This document shows, in pieces, positions 1 to 8,752 of a stretch of DNA of 17,990 nt. The stretch's first letter is position 1; every line of letters begins with the position of its first letter. The notes under the pieces are model-generated. The model was not told where the DNA came from. It ran no database searches and saw only the letters and a list, made by a program, of their open reading frames with translations. This stretch comes from Gemmatimonadales bacterium UBA1120. Its GTDB lineage: Bacteria; Gemmatimonadota; Gemmatimonadetes; Longimicrobiales; Gaopeijiaceae. The translations under genes were made by a program, and so were the position numbers. Location: NCBI GenBank assembly GCA_002313925.1, contig DCAZ01000077.1:1-17990 (forward strand). Reading direction: 5' to 3'.

Positions 1-41
1 CTCCTTAGTACCTCGTGCGTCCGCAGCCAAGCCACAAACAA
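1..41 (-). CDS. Possible start of a gene running off the left edge
   Basis: Downstream of meaB on the same strand there is a strong Shine-Dalgarno match (GGAGG, plus-strand bases 49-53). Seven bases later a TTG at 41-39 opens a frame that stays open to the window edge and reads about LFVAWLRTHEVLR. An in-frame ATG at 47-45 is too close to the GGAGG to be the preferred start. Only 13 codons are visible, so no family can be named. The position suggests a gene co-transcribed with meaB. The call rests on the ribosome binding site and the open frame alone and could be chance. Confidence 0.27.
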   Translation of the reverse strand, partial: MFVAWLRTHEVLR

Positions 42-68
42 AAACATGCCTCCAGAACTTATGAGGGG

Positions 69-1112
69 TCAACGCAAAAGTCGGTCTAGGATATCCCCAG
101 CAACAGAATACGCTGTGTCTTTCCCCTTTTTAATACGGTCCAAAGCTTGGTCCAATTCAGCAAGCACTGCATCAGAATGCCATACTGTACGGCGTAGTTC
201 ACGATCCATAACATCTTGTATCTGGACCCTCTGACGAACTCGCCTCCGCTCTTCGAGTTCACCCGACTCCCCAAGCCATAAACGATGTGCTTTGATGGTG
301 TCCATTAGATCTTCAACACCCTCTCCACTTTGAGCCACTGTTGAGAGTACCGGCGGAGACCAGGCTAATTTGTTTAGCTCCTTACCAGACTTATTAATGA
401 TCCGAGCTGGATCGAAATCGTGGTGAGCAGACGAACTTTCAAGTGCTGTAGCCGCCCTTAGATGCAGTCCCTGTCGAAGATCTTTAACAAGCCGGTCAGC
501 ACCAGGGCGGTCCGCTTTGTTAACAACGAAAATATCTGCGATCTCCATGAGCCCAGCTTTCATCGCCTGAATGGCGTCACCTGATTCAGGAACTAGCACG
601 ACTATCACAGTATCGGTAGCAGCAGTGATCCCGAGCTCTGTCTGGCCTACTCCGACAGTCTCGACTAGTACTCGATCGAAGCCAAACGCATCCATAAGGT
701 CTAGAACCTCTTTTGTGGTCGTGGCGAGACCACCAAGCAAACCTCTGGTGGCCATAGATCGGATGAAGACACCCGGATCAGTCGCCAGGTCACTCATTCG
801 GATTCGATCGCCAAGAAGCGCACCACCGGAATACGGTGAAGTCGGGTCAACAGCGACAACACCAAGCTCTTCGTCTTGGGCTCTGTAATTCATAGCCACC
901 AGGGAGAGCAGGCTCGACTTTCCGGCACCTGGCGGTCCAGTAAAGCCTATACGAGCCGCACTCGGGCCTCCTCCCAATACTTCGTGAAGAAAGTCCTGAA
1001 AACCTGGACGCTCATCTTCCACAAGTGAAATCGCCTGTCCCAAAGCAGCAGGCTGTCCCGCATGGAAGCGCCCAAGCAAATCTGCGAGTGCAGACTCCAG
1101 GAGACCGGTCAC
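69..1112 (-). CDS. meaB: MeaB/ArgK-family GTPase, B12-mutase chaperone
   Basis: This is a P-loop GTPase of the MeaB (ArgK) family. MeaB proteins bind adenosylcobalamin-dependent methylmalonyl-CoA mutase, gate cofactor loading and protect it from inactivation. The 347-residue product has the family's usual length. Visible motifs are Walker A GPPGAGKSS (about residues 59-67), the DPTSPYSGGALLGDRIRM segment typical of the family, ETVGVGQTE as the switch/Walker B region, and NKAD near residue 200 for guanine specificity. The start is GTG at 1112. The nearby ATG at 1132 is in another frame and stops after seven codons. No mutase gene is visible in the window, so the partner lies elsewhere. The gene follows mgtE but probably has its own promoter (1131-1161). 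I am sure of the family; the mutase partnership is inferred from the family. Confidence 0.93.
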   Translation of the reverse strand: MTGLLESALADLLGRFHAGQPAALGQAISLVEDERPGFQDFLHEVLGGGPSAARIGFTGPPGAGKSSLLSLVAMNYRAQDEELGVVAVDPTSPYSGGALLGDRIRMSDLATDPGVFIRSMATRGLLGGLATTTKEVLDLMDAFGFDRVLVETVGVGQTELGITAATDTVIVVLVPESGDAIQAMKAGLMEIADIFVVNKADRPGADRLVKDLRQGLHLRAATALESSSAHHDFDPARIINKSGKELNKLAWSPPVLSTVAQSGEGVEDLMDTIKAHRLWLGESGELEERRRVRQRVQIQDVMDRELRRTVWHSDAVLAELDQALDRIKKGKDTAYSVAGDILDRLLR

Positions 1113-1130
1113 TGAATCCGTCTCGTCTTC

Positions 1131-1161
1131 ATTAGTTCGGGGATACCCCTCTTGGCGTCAA
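1131..1161 (-). promoter_or_regulatory. Candidate meaB promoter with long spacer and palindrome
   Basis: On the minus strand TTGACG (1161-1156, 5 of 6 matches to the -35 consensus) is followed after exactly 19 bases by ACTAAT (1136-1131, 4 of 6 matches to the -10). The spacer contains the palindrome GGGGTATCCCC (1149-1139). A 19-base spacer holding a palindrome is the geometry of promoters activated by MerR-family regulators. The predicted start of transcription, near 1124, lies about 12 bases before the meaB GTG. This is a pattern match only. Confidence 0.35.
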
Positions 1162-1227
1162 TTTGGATCTAACAGCACCCAGCCTTAAATGAAAAAGCCA
1201 CTACTATCGCTCAGGCTTAGATCTAAA
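1162..1227 (-). terminator. Hairpin region, probable mgtE terminator
   Basis: Downstream of mgtE the minus strand reads AAGCC, a 14-base loop, then GGCTTTTTC (1218-1190), a stem followed by five T residues as in an intrinsic terminator. This sits inside a larger inverted repeat: the arms at 1162-1172 and 1217-1227 match over 11 bases with one mismatch (TTTAGATCTAA against TTAGATCCAAA on the minus strand). A second inner pairing, AGCCT/AGGCT (1217-1213 with 1185-1181), competes with the terminator stem. The stem is short, so strength is uncertain. It fits a transcript end between mgtE and the meaB promoter. Confidence 0.45.
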
Positions 1228-1292
1228 ACACTCGCGGTCATCCGCAACAGATGCTTCACGCCGTCCCCTCTGTCTGGACCGACCAAGCAAAA

Positions 1293-2642
1293 TTACAGCA
1301 GAAGATGGGAGGCTAGCCAAAGTAATAGAAAGAATCCTAAGAGATCGGTAAGTGTATGCACGAACACTGAAGAGGCGATAGACGGATCGATTCCAGCACG
1401 ATCTAGCGTAGTGGGGATAAACGCTCCTGCGAAACCGGCAACGATTTGATTCGCCCACATCGCAAGTAGAACAACCACCCCAAGCATCACGTTCCCATCG
1501 ATCAGGAACGCAAGCAGAGCCACTCCACTCCCGAGAACTGCTCCGTTAACTAGGCCTATCAAGATCTCCTTGGCGACAAACCCCCTGGCCGACCCGGATC
1601 CTTGAACCGTGATACGGCGGATAGTCACAGCAAGTGATTGGGTACCAGAACTGCCACCCAGCGCCGCTATGATCGGTGCTATGAAAGCGAGAGTCAGTTC
1701 CTTTTCTATCAAGTCCTTGAACACAAGGATGACGGATGCCGCTATCGCTGCTGTAGCAAGGTTCAACATCAACCAAGGGAGACGAGTAGTCACAGACTCT
1801 ATCCAGTTGTGTCTCAGCTCATCCTCGTCTGGGACACCCGCAAGCATCAAGATGTCCTCAGTCTGTTCTGATTCGATCACATCGATCACATCATCAAACG
1901 TGATCCGGCCAAGAAGCACACCCTCATCTGTCACCACCGGTATTGCTGCTAAATTGTAGCGGCCAAGAAGTCTCCCAACCTCTTCTTGGTCCACATCCGG
2001 CGATACTGTCACACTGGGCTCTTCTACTAGTCCTTCAATGCTAGCTGCCGGGTCCGCAACCACAAGATCATCTAACCTCATCGTGCCCAGAAGCCGACGC
2101 TTCTGATCAATCACAAAAACTGTGTAAAAATCCTCTACATCCCTGCCCTGGATGCGAACCTGCCTAATCGCCTCATCTGCCTTTAAGGAACCCTCTACCT
2201 CAACGAGTTCAGTCGTCATGAGTCCGCCAGCTGTTTCTTCACCGTAGCTCAATAGGCGCTTGATATCTCTAGCTTCGTCGACTGGGAGTGCAGCTAAGAT
2301 GCTCCTCTGGTCTTCAGGTCCTAGCTCGCCTATAAGATCCGTTGCATCGTCATCCGCTAGTTCTTTAAGGAATTCAGCGACCTTCTCGGCTGGAAGCGCC
2401 ACCAAAAGTTCAGCACGCCCCTCACCCTCATCCATTTCTGCGAGGGTTTCAGACGCCAGCGTCGTCGGGAGCGTGCACAAGATCTCTACCCGATACTTCT
2501 CATCCAGTGATTCTATGAGGTCAGCAAGATCCGACGGATGCAATTCTACAGCTTGATCTGAGATAGATCTTAGTTTACCAGACGCTGCTAGTTCATCGAT
2601 TTGTTCCCGCAACTTCTCGGTGTGGTGTGCCGACTTCTTCAT
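1293..2642 (-). CDS. mgtE: Magnesium transporter MgtE
   Basis: This is a 449-residue MgtE Mg2+ channel of the inner membrane, the family's normal length. The order is typical: an N-terminal superhelical MgtE_N domain (roughly residues 15-130, with ELHPSDLADLIESL), two CBS domains (about 135-255) that sense Mg2+, and a five-helix pore domain to the C terminus. The pore signature appears as GGSSGTQSLAVTIR. The last helix carries HTLTDLLGF, whose Asp (about residue 433) matches the conserved pore Asp known from the Thermus protein. The start is the ATG at 2642, with no clear Shine-Dalgarno. The 129-base gap upstream to ybeY shows no M-box that I can recognise and only a weak TATAGC -10 candidate. 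It may be co-transcribed with ybeY and the genes before it. Confidence 0.95.
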   Translation of the reverse strand: MKKSAHHTEKLREQIDELAASGKLRSISDQAVELHPSDLADLIESLDEKYRVEILCTLPTTLASETLAEMDEGEGRAELLVALPAEKVAEFLKELADDDATDLIGELGPEDQRSILAALPVDEARDIKRLLSYGEETAGGLMTTELVEVEGSLKADEAIRQVRIQGRDVEDFYTVFVIDQKRRLLGTMRLDDLVVADPAASIEGLVEEPSVTVSPDVDQEEVGRLLGRYNLAAIPVVTDEGVLLGRITFDDVIDVIESEQTEDILMLAGVPDEDELRHNWIESVTTRLPWLMLNLATAAIAASVILVFKDLIEKELTLAFIAPIIAALGGSSGTQSLAVTIRRITVQGSGSARGFVAKEILIGLVNGAVLGSGVALLAFLIDGNVMLGVVVLLAMWANQIVAGFAGAFIPTTLDRAGIDPSIASSVFVHTLTDLLGFFLLLWLASHLLL

Positions 2643-2771
2643 CAGTGGATCTTGGAGTTTGTGGGGCTGGGTTCACAACCTTGGCGCAGGCTACTGTGGC
2701 GCTATACAGTCCATCTGAGGCGCTGGAAGATCCCCGAGACAGCTAACCCTCGCAAGGCACAAATCGCAAAG

Positions 2772-3197
2772 CTATTCTGGGTGGTTGAATACCTGACGAA
2801 CGAGTCGTTCCTGGAGCTTAAACATAGGACTTGTGAAACGGTCTGAATCTTCTGGATGATCATGTCCCAGCACATGCAGTGCACCGTGGACCACTAATCT
2901 GACAAGCTCTTCGTCGAGCGGTATTTCATGCTCCTTAGCCTGACGGCTCGCCTGGTCCACACACACGTACACATCGCCAAGCGGTAGCTCAGTCGTACCC
3001 ATGGAAAACGCGAGCACATCCGTTGGAGCATTCCGGCCCAGATAGCGAGCATTCAACTCCCCCATCTCCTGATCACCAAGCAGGGTTATCGAGAACTCAC
3101 CGGTCCGACCGTCTTCAATTAGAGTCTGATGTATCGCTTGCTTCAACAGCAAGCCTGGGGCGCCCTTGTAAGGACCAAGATTGACTTGGATGTCCAA
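2772..3197 (-). CDS. ybeY: Endoribonuclease YbeY
   Basis: YbeY is a zinc-dependent endoribonuclease needed for 16S rRNA 3' end maturation and ribosome quality control. The 141-residue product carries the diagnostic H3xH5xH metal motif as HGALHVLGHDH, with H104, H108 and H114, and the upstream NARYLGRNAPTDVLAF segment common to the family. The start is TTG at 3197, 17 bases after the 7TM-HD gene stops. No strong Shine-Dalgarno is visible, so translation may be coupled to the upstream gene. The order phoH, 7TM-HD gene, ybeY is widely conserved in bacteria and supports all three calls. The C terminus is ordinary. Confidence 0.95.
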   Translation of the reverse strand: MDIQVNLGPYKGAPGLLLKQAIHQTLIEDGRTGEFSITLLGDQEMGELNARYLGRNAPTDVLAFSMGTTELPLGDVYVCVDQASRQAKEHEIPLDEELVRLVVHGALHVLGHDHPEDSDRFTSPMFKLQERLVRQVFNHPE

Positions 3198-3214
3198 GAG
3201 AGATCGGCCCAGGA

Positions 3215-5497
3215 TCAGCCAGATGACCCTTCTGCTAAACCCTTCTTTTCAGCAGGCCCATCTAGAGTGGATGAATCATCCTTAGAGTCTATAGGATCCG
3301 TAAGATGTCTGGTCGCTGGGTATTCGATCCGGCGATGCATAACGCCTGAAAGGATCTTTACGAACTCAGCCTTCACATCAGCTACCTCACGCAAGGTAAG
3401 TGGGGCTTCCTGAAGCTGGGCATCAGCGATCTTGCCGTCCACAACCGTATCGATCAAATCTTGCAGCCGGAGTACAGTGGGTTCTTGCATAGCACGTGTT
3501 GCAGATTCGCAAGAATCTGCAAGCATTACAATTGCCGTTTCCTTTGATTGAGGCTTTGGTCCAGGATACGAAAACCTCTCAGAATCAACCTCCCCACCCA
3601 TTTCCTCGCGAGCCTTCTCAAAAAAGAAACCGATCCGTTGAGTCCCATGGTGTTCAAGAATAAACTGCGAGATCACCTGTGGAACCTTAGCCTCGCGGGC
3701 AAGCTCTAGGCCCTCGGTAACATGCTCGCGTACGATCTCCGCCGATGTGGATGCTTTCAGCTTATCGTGTGGATTACGCCCCTCTGGTTGATTTTCTACG
3801 AAGTAGTGGGGTTTGAGCATCTTCCCCACATCATGGTAGTAAGCACCCACTCGACTAAGGAGCCCATTCGCTCCAATAGCAATTGCTGCGCCTTCTGACA
3901 AATTTGCGACGTTGACCGTGTGGGCATATGTACCTGGTGCCTCCGAGGATAGCCTCCTAAGCAAAGGACGAGTGGGATCCGCCCACTCGAGAAGTGTCTG
4001 ATCCGTAGTGATCCCTGTGAACCACTCAAAAACGAAGAGACAGCCCATTGCAAGTAAGGCGGATACTGCTGCGTTGCTTCCCGCTAAAGCAGCATCTCGA
4101 GCCACTTCAGGCATAGCCTGGGATGTCGCCAATCCGAGGCTTAGAAGCATCAATCCGGTCACCGAAGTGATGATCGCAATTGAGACCCACCAGTCCGATC
4201 GTCGTCGCAGTACCCTGACGCTCAACGCTGCCGCCGAACCACCGGCCGCAATCAGAAGAAAGGTCCCGTCGGAAGAAAAGGGGGCCAGCCTGCCAGTTAT
4301 TGCTGCAAGGACAAGCACAAGAAAAAGCGATATGCGGGTATCCCACAGAATCGCAATAGGCAAAGCTACGAACGCAATAGGAAGCAACGCGACAGAGAAC
4401 TCAGCTTGGCCGATGAAAAAAGCTGCTGAAAAATAGGCAGCAACAAGCAGAGAAATCAGCAGAAGCCAGTGGAATGTGGCATACAGTTTAGGGCGATTGA
4501 AGAAGATCAGAAGACCAAAAAGACCGAGCAGCATTAAGTTGATTAAGCCCGTACCCAAGAATGCCCCAACGGCTACCCCTTGGGCCTGTACGAGACCCCG
4601 ATTGCGACGCTCAGCTTCATGAGCGTGGAGGTGTTCGAGCACTTCGGGGCCAATCGGATCCCCCTGCCTAACTATCGACTGGCCCTCAAGAAACTCTTGC
4701 TTGATTGTCTCAACTGATCTAGCAGCGGCATCCCGGTCCATCTCTGTCGCCACAACATTGAGAACGTAGCTGTATTCGATGTGACGGATCAGAACTAGAT
4801 TCAATAAATCAGATATAGAGGGAGGTGTTCCTGGGGGCAGTAGCAGTGCCGCTTCGTTTAAGAAGTCACGAGTCGTAAGCACTTCTGAGATCTGAGCAGT
4901 TCGCTCAACTGAATCGTTATCGCGAATTGTAATTCGGGTCGTGCTCAGGTCCGCTACTCGAGCAGCTTCCACAACGCCATCTTCCATGATCTCGCGGACC
5001 GCACGAGTTGCAGAACGGCGAAATGCATTCCGTGCTGTATCACCCATGATGTAGTCGACTTGTTCGGGCGTCGCGATAATGCTGCTAGCCTGAAGGGTTT
5101 CTTCAAACCTGACTCGATCGCTTACCGCCGCTGCAGAATCCAATTCGCTGAAGAAACGGTCGATCCGAGCCACCATAGTATCGCCAGCATTAGGCTCCAC
5201 ATCGAATGTGGGAGGCACCACTTCCCTAGCAAGCTGTGTTTCATCTTCAAGTTCAGATGGGGATTTTGGCACACTAAAAGCGATTTCTGCGATCACGTCA
5301 TCAGGAGCCACGCTCCAATCTTCGAAAGGACGTGATTCATTTCCCGTTGACGGCGGGAAGAGTGCAGTCACCAGGATTGAGAGCGTAATGAGCAAAAGAA
5401 CCCTCAAACCATGATGAAGAAGTCTCTGCCCCCTCGAGTCTCCTGGTTCACCTGACAGGCCGAAGAACATGCTGCCGGTCTCGTTTGGCTGGCTCAT
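3215..5497 (-). CDS. 7TM-HD phosphohydrolase (PgpH/YqfF type), likely c-di-AMP phosphodiesterase
   Basis: The 760-residue membrane protein has the 7TMR-HD architecture: one N-terminal transmembrane helix (about 31-48), a large extracytoplasmic domain (50-300), about seven helices (305-495) and a cytoplasmic HD domain (500-720). Likely metal ligands are H526 in TYAHTVNV, H555-D556 in YYHDVGK, H592 in REHV, and H616/H617 in LEHHGTQ. In Listeria and Bacillus, PgpH of this family degrades cyclic di-AMP. That substrate is inferred here, since no cyclase is in view. The ATG at 5497 overlaps the phoH stop by four bases (ATGA), implying translational coupling. The placement between phoH and ybeY is the classic arrangement for this family. 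Confidence 0.92.
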   Translation of the reverse strand: MSQPNETGSMFFGLSGEPGDSRGQRLLHHGLRVLLLITLSILVTALFPPSTGNESRPFEDWSVAPDDVIAEIAFSVPKSPSELEDETQLAREVVPPTFDVEPNAGDTMVARIDRFFSELDSAAAVSDRVRFEETLQASSIIATPEQVDYIMGDTARNAFRRSATRAVREIMEDGVVEAARVADLSTTRITIRDNDSVERTAQISEVLTTRDFLNEAALLLPPGTPPSISDLLNLVLIRHIEYSYVLNVVATEMDRDAAARSVETIKQEFLEGQSIVRQGDPIGPEVLEHLHAHEAERRNRGLVQAQGVAVGAFLGTGLINLMLLGLFGLLIFFNRPKLYATFHWLLLISLLVAAYFSAAFFIGQAEFSVALLPIAFVALPIAILWDTRISLFLVLVLAAITGRLAPFSSDGTFLLIAAGGSAAALSVRVLRRRSDWWVSIAIITSVTGLMLLSLGLATSQAMPEVARDAALAGSNAAVSALLAMGCLFVFEWFTGITTDQTLLEWADPTRPLLRRLSSEAPGTYAHTVNVANLSEGAAIAIGANGLLSRVGAYYHDVGKMLKPHYFVENQPEGRNPHDKLKASTSAEIVREHVTEGLELAREAKVPQVISQFILEHHGTQRIGFFFEKAREEMGGEVDSERFSYPGPKPQSKETAIVMLADSCESATRAMQEPTVLRLQDLIDTVVDGKIADAQLQEAPLTLREVADVKAEFVKILSGVMHRRIEYPATRHLTDPIDSKDDSSTLDGPAEKKGLAEGSSG

Positions 5498-6483
5498 GTG
5501 TCGAACCCTTTTGTCTCCTGAGGAGCTTCGGCATAAGCCTTGATAATGTCCTTGACCAACCGATGACGGATCACATCCTTAGAACTCAGGTAGATGAAAG
5601 AGATTCCATCTATATCAGAGAGGATGCGCTCGACTTCGAGCAGGCCTGAATGATCCCTCCTCGGCAGATCAATCTGGGTCTTATCGCCAGTAATGACGAC
5701 TTGAGAGTTTAGTCCTAAGCGTGTGAGGAACATCTTCATTTGCGCAGTCGTAGCATTTTGAGCTTCATCCAAGATCACGAATGCATCCGAAAGTGTTCGG
5801 CCCCGCATGTAGGCCAGAGGTGCGATTTCTATTGTGGAGTCGCCAAGGGCCCGCCTCATGCGATCACTCGGCATCATATCTTCAAGAGCATCATAGAGTG
5901 GCCGGAGGTATGGATCGACCTTCTCCTGTAGATCACCTGGGAGGAATCCGAGGTTCTCTCCTGCTTCCACAGCGGGACGAGCCAGGATAATTCGACGAAC
6001 GCGTTTCTTGTACAGAGCATCTACAGCGCAAGCGACTGCCAAATAAGTCTTACCAGTACCGGCAGGTCCTATACCAATAACAATGTCATTGCTGGTAATT
6101 GCTTCAATGTACACCTGCTGTCCTGAAGACTTCGGAGAGATAACCCGTCGGGACCCTGGCAGCGCAATCCTTATCATATCTTCAGCAGACACGATGCCAT
6201 CCTCTCCTTGGATGGTGACTCCATCAGCAAAACGTGCGATGTCCGTCACATCAAAGGGTACACGGAGTTTGGATAGCTCGATTATGTGCTGCACCACGGG
6301 TATAGCGCGTTCAACAGCGGACTGGGAACCCGAAAGAATCAATTCGTCTCCACGCATTACAATACGGATGCCGAATAAGCTTTTTAGCTCCTGAACGTTT
6401 TGATCATTAACGCCAGTCAACATCAGAGAATCAGCACCCTGAGTGTCTAATCTGTGTTCCGCGATTGTTTCGCCGTTCGCCAA
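5494..6483 (-). CDS. ybeZ: PhoH-like ATPase (YbeZ type)
   Basis: This is a PhoH-family cytoplasmic ATPase, usually linked to RNA metabolism together with YbeY. The 329 residues include an N-terminal KH-like segment (about 20-75) and the PhoH ATPase core. Walker A is GPAGTGKT (139-146) and Walker B is VILDE (236-240), followed by AQNATTAQMKMFLTRLG, a strong family signature; then come VITGDKTQIDLP and ARPAVEAGENLGFLPGDL. The start is TTG at 6483, chosen because AGGAGA lies at good spacing just upstream. Its stop overlaps the start of the 7TM-HD gene. It follows aspS by 43 bases with no terminator visible, so it is probably part of the same transcript. The exact biochemical role of PhoH proteins is not settled. 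Confidence 0.94.
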   Translation of the reverse strand: MANGETIAEHRLDTQGADSLMLTGVNDQNVQELKSLFGIRIVMRGDELILSGSQSAVERAIPVVQHIIELSKLRVPFDVTDIARFADGVTIQGEDGIVSAEDMIRIALPGSRRVISPKSSGQQVYIEAITSNDIVIGIGPAGTGKTYLAVACAVDALYKKRVRRIILARPAVEAGENLGFLPGDLQEKVDPYLRPLYDALEDMMPSDRMRRALGDSTIEIAPLAYMRGRTLSDAFVILDEAQNATTAQMKMFLTRLGLNSQVVITGDKTQIDLPRRDHSGLLEVERILSDIDGISFIYLSSKDVIRHRLVKDIIKAYAEAPQETKGFDT

Positions 6484-6526
6484 TGTTTCTCCTGAAGGTG
6501 GAAGGCCGAGGTCGCTCGTCCTAATA

Positions 6527-8314
6527 CTACCCTTCCGAACTCTTGAGGGTCGTTAGACCGAGTTCTGAAAGCTCTTCGTTGCCCACCAAAGCAGGTGCTT
6601 CTTCATATAAAGCTCGGGCTGCCGTGGTCTTGGGAAAAGCTATGACGTCCCTGAGACTCTCAGACCCTGAGAATCTTTGTACGATTCGGTCCACACCAAG
6701 CGCGATTCCCCCGTGAGGCGGGGCCCCAGCCGACAGGGCATTAAGGAGAAAGCCAAATTTCTGCTCTATTTCATGATCGCTTAGGCCTAAGGCTCGAAGA
6801 ATTCTCCGCTGAATTTCGGGTTGATGAACCCTGACACTTCCCGAGCCCAGTTCATTACCATTATAGACAAGATCATAGGCAGTACCTCGGACAGAAGACG
6901 GATCTGACTCAAGCAGGTCAATATCATCGGGGTGAGGCATGACGAACGGATGATGGCTCGGTGTGATCTCACCATTTCTTAGATCGAATAAGGGGAAATC
7001 CGTTACCCAAAGCCAAGAATGTTCTTGTTCCGGAGTAAACTCGAGTGCTTCTGCGGCCTCAGAACGAACTGCGGCAAGAACCGGAGAAGTGAGTGAGTCA
7101 GGTCCAAACGCTACGAACGCGAGATCTCCAGGCAATAATCCCATAGCTAATGAGTCTTCAGGACCCAAGAACTTTCCAAGTGGCCCTGATGCTCCACCTT
7201 CTGCTTGCTTGGCCCACAATAATCCCGGCGCACCAACCTCCTTTGCCTTAGACTCTATACTAGCGATCTGCCGTCTAGATAGTTTGGCTCCTCCCGAGAG
7301 GCGCAGTCCACGAACTCTAGCACCGGCCTCTACTGCAGAGTCAATCATATTGAACCCTAAACTGGATGTAGCTTGGGTCCAATCAGTAATCTCCAGTTGG
7401 TATCTAAGGTCCGGACGGTCTGAGCCATACCGCTCCATCGCTTCTGCCCAAGTGAGTCTAGGAAAAGGCTGTGAGATATCCATCCCAGCGGTATCGGCCA
7501 AACATACCATCAGTCCCTCAATCCAGGAGAAGATATCTTCAGGTTCAATGAATGAAGCCTCGACATCTATTTGTGTGAACTCTGGTTGGCGGTCTGAACG
7601 CAGATCCTCATCACGGAAACAGCGTGCGATCTGGAAGTAACGGTCAAAACCAGAAACCATCAGTATTTGTTTATAAATTTGGGGACTCTGAGGTAGTGCA
7701 TAGAACTCTCCATGGTGCACCCGACTAGGCACTAAATAGTCGCGAGCTCCTTCCGGGGTCGCCTTAGTAAGGATTGGAGTCTCAACCTCGATAAAACCGC
7801 ACCCATCTAAGTAATTCCGAGTAGCCAGAACCAGTTTATGCCTCAATACCAAGACATCCTGCAGTTCAGAACGCCTTAGATCGAGCACTCGATGCTTCAA
7901 CCGGAGTTCCTCTGTGGGAAGTTCATCTTCCGGCCCTCTATAAACCGGTATCACAGGGGTCTGTGCATTCGAAAACAATTCCACAGACCTCGCATGGACC
8001 TCTATCTCTCCAGTTTCCATGTCTGGATTCTGTGCCCCCAGAGGTCTTAAAACGACAATTCCTTTAACCTGGATTACATCCTCATGACCCAATCCACGTG
8101 CACACTCTAGAGAAGCTTCCTCAGTCCAATCAGGCCCGAATGAGACCTGTACCAGCCCACTTCTGTCTCTAAGATCAACAAAAAGCAAGCCACCCAAGTC
8201 TCTTCGTCGGTGAACCCAACCTGCTAAGGTTACTTCAGAGCCTTCATGGCTAGCTCTAATACGACCTACCATTCGGGAACGCATTTGGGTTCGCTCAATC
8301 GATGTTTCGGACAT
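6527..8314 (-). CDS. aspS: Aspartyl-tRNA synthetase
   Basis: This is a class IIb synthetase charging tRNA-Asp. The 595-residue length and layout fit the bacterial type. An N-terminal OB-fold anticodon-binding domain (about 15-120, with GWVHRRRDLGGLLFVDLRD) is followed by the catalytic core. Motif 2 is FRDEDLRSDRQPEFTQID from residue 233, and motif 3 is GVDRI near 540. The GAD insertion domain typical of bacterial enzymes lies roughly at 300-420. The residue after HRRRD is Leu, as in the discriminating E. coli enzyme. This hints at, but does not prove, tRNA-Asp specificity; no gatCAB is in view. The start is ATG at 8314, 15 bases after the VanZ-like gene ends, with a poor Shine-Dalgarno. Confidence 0.96.
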   Translation of the reverse strand: MSETSIERTQMRSRMVGRIRASHEGSEVTLAGWVHRRRDLGGLLFVDLRDRSGLVQVSFGPDWTEEASLECARGLGHEDVIQVKGIVVLRPLGAQNPDMETGEIEVHARSVELFSNAQTPVIPVYRGPEDELPTEELRLKHRVLDLRRSELQDVLVLRHKLVLATRNYLDGCGFIEVETPILTKATPEGARDYLVPSRVHHGEFYALPQSPQIYKQILMVSGFDRYFQIARCFRDEDLRSDRQPEFTQIDVEASFIEPEDIFSWIEGLMVCLADTAGMDISQPFPRLTWAEAMERYGSDRPDLRYQLEITDWTQATSSLGFNMIDSAVEAGARVRGLRLSGGAKLSRRQIASIESKAKEVGAPGLLWAKQAEGGASGPLGKFLGPEDSLAMGLLPGDLAFVAFGPDSLTSPVLAAVRSEAAEALEFTPEQEHSWLWVTDFPLFDLRNGEITPSHHPFVMPHPDDIDLLESDPSSVRGTAYDLVYNGNELGSGSVRVHQPEIQRRILRALGLSDHEIEQKFGFLLNALSAGAPPHGGIALGVDRIVQRFSGSESLRDVIAFPKTTAARALYEEAPALVGNEELSELGLTTLKSSEG

Positions 8315-8329
8315 AATCAGCCGTTTTAG

Positions 8330-8752
8330 TCAGTATTTACGGTACCCTAATACCTCTAAATTAAGCTTTGGGAGCAACCAGTACGTAAAAGCGTACCCTA
8401 TAAGTACTCCCATCGTATCAGCCAACAGGTCAGCAGCAGACGGGTTTCTCCCTGGTACGAAAGACTGGTGCCACTCATCACTCACTCCATAAATGATTCC
8501 GATGGCGATCACAGTCCAGTGTGCCAAACCACTATTACTACTCAACCGACCAAACTGTAAGGTTCCTCCTAGCACAGAATATAGCGCCAGATGCATCACC
8601 TTATCATCGAAGGGGAAGGAGAAGGCAAACGAGGACAAATCCGAATCTGACAACGAACTCAACAGAAACAGGACCATCGCCCACCCGATGGCGGGGCCCC
8701 AGGCGATCAGCTGACGGGTCACTCGGGTTGGAATCTGCCTCGTCTTCAGCAT
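8330..8752 (-). CDS. VanZ-like membrane protein
   Basis: This small integral membrane protein of 140 residues belongs to the VanZ-like family. Hydrophobic helices lie at about 15-33, 52-68, 77-92 and 108-127. The family landmarks are FDDKVMHLALYSVLGG (49-63) and SDEWHQSFVPGRNPSAADLLADTMG (91-115). VanZ of Enterococcus gives low-level teicoplanin resistance, but most chromosomal family members are uncharacterised, so no resistance role is claimed. The frame stays open upstream to 8926. I chose the ATG at 8752 because the extension would overlap the rlmN coding region, is Arg/Ser-rich and lacks family similarity. It is the first gene of the leftward run and reads into aspS after 15 bases. Confidence 0.85.
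   Translation of the reverse strand: MLKTRQIPTRVTRQLIAWGPAIGWAMVLFLLSSLSDSDLSSFAFSFPFDDKVMHLALYSVLGGTLQFGRLSSNSGLAHWTVIAIGIIYGVSDEWHQSFVPGRNPSAADLLADTMGVLIGYAFTYWLLPKLNLEVLGYRKY

Noticed and set aside
2643..2771. Mg2+ riboswitch (M-box) before mgtE
   Set aside because: The gap is only 129 bases, and I cannot find the helices expected of an M-box or ykoY-type element.
4008..4436. 142-codon plus-strand frame inside the 7TM-HD gene
   Set aside because: It is antisense to the membrane domain, with no start signal or family resemblance.
6963..7640. 225-codon open frame on the plus strand within aspS
   Set aside because: It is antisense to a conserved part of aspS. The Ser/Pro/Arg-rich composition is typical of a shadow frame, and there is no ribosome site or recognisable domain.
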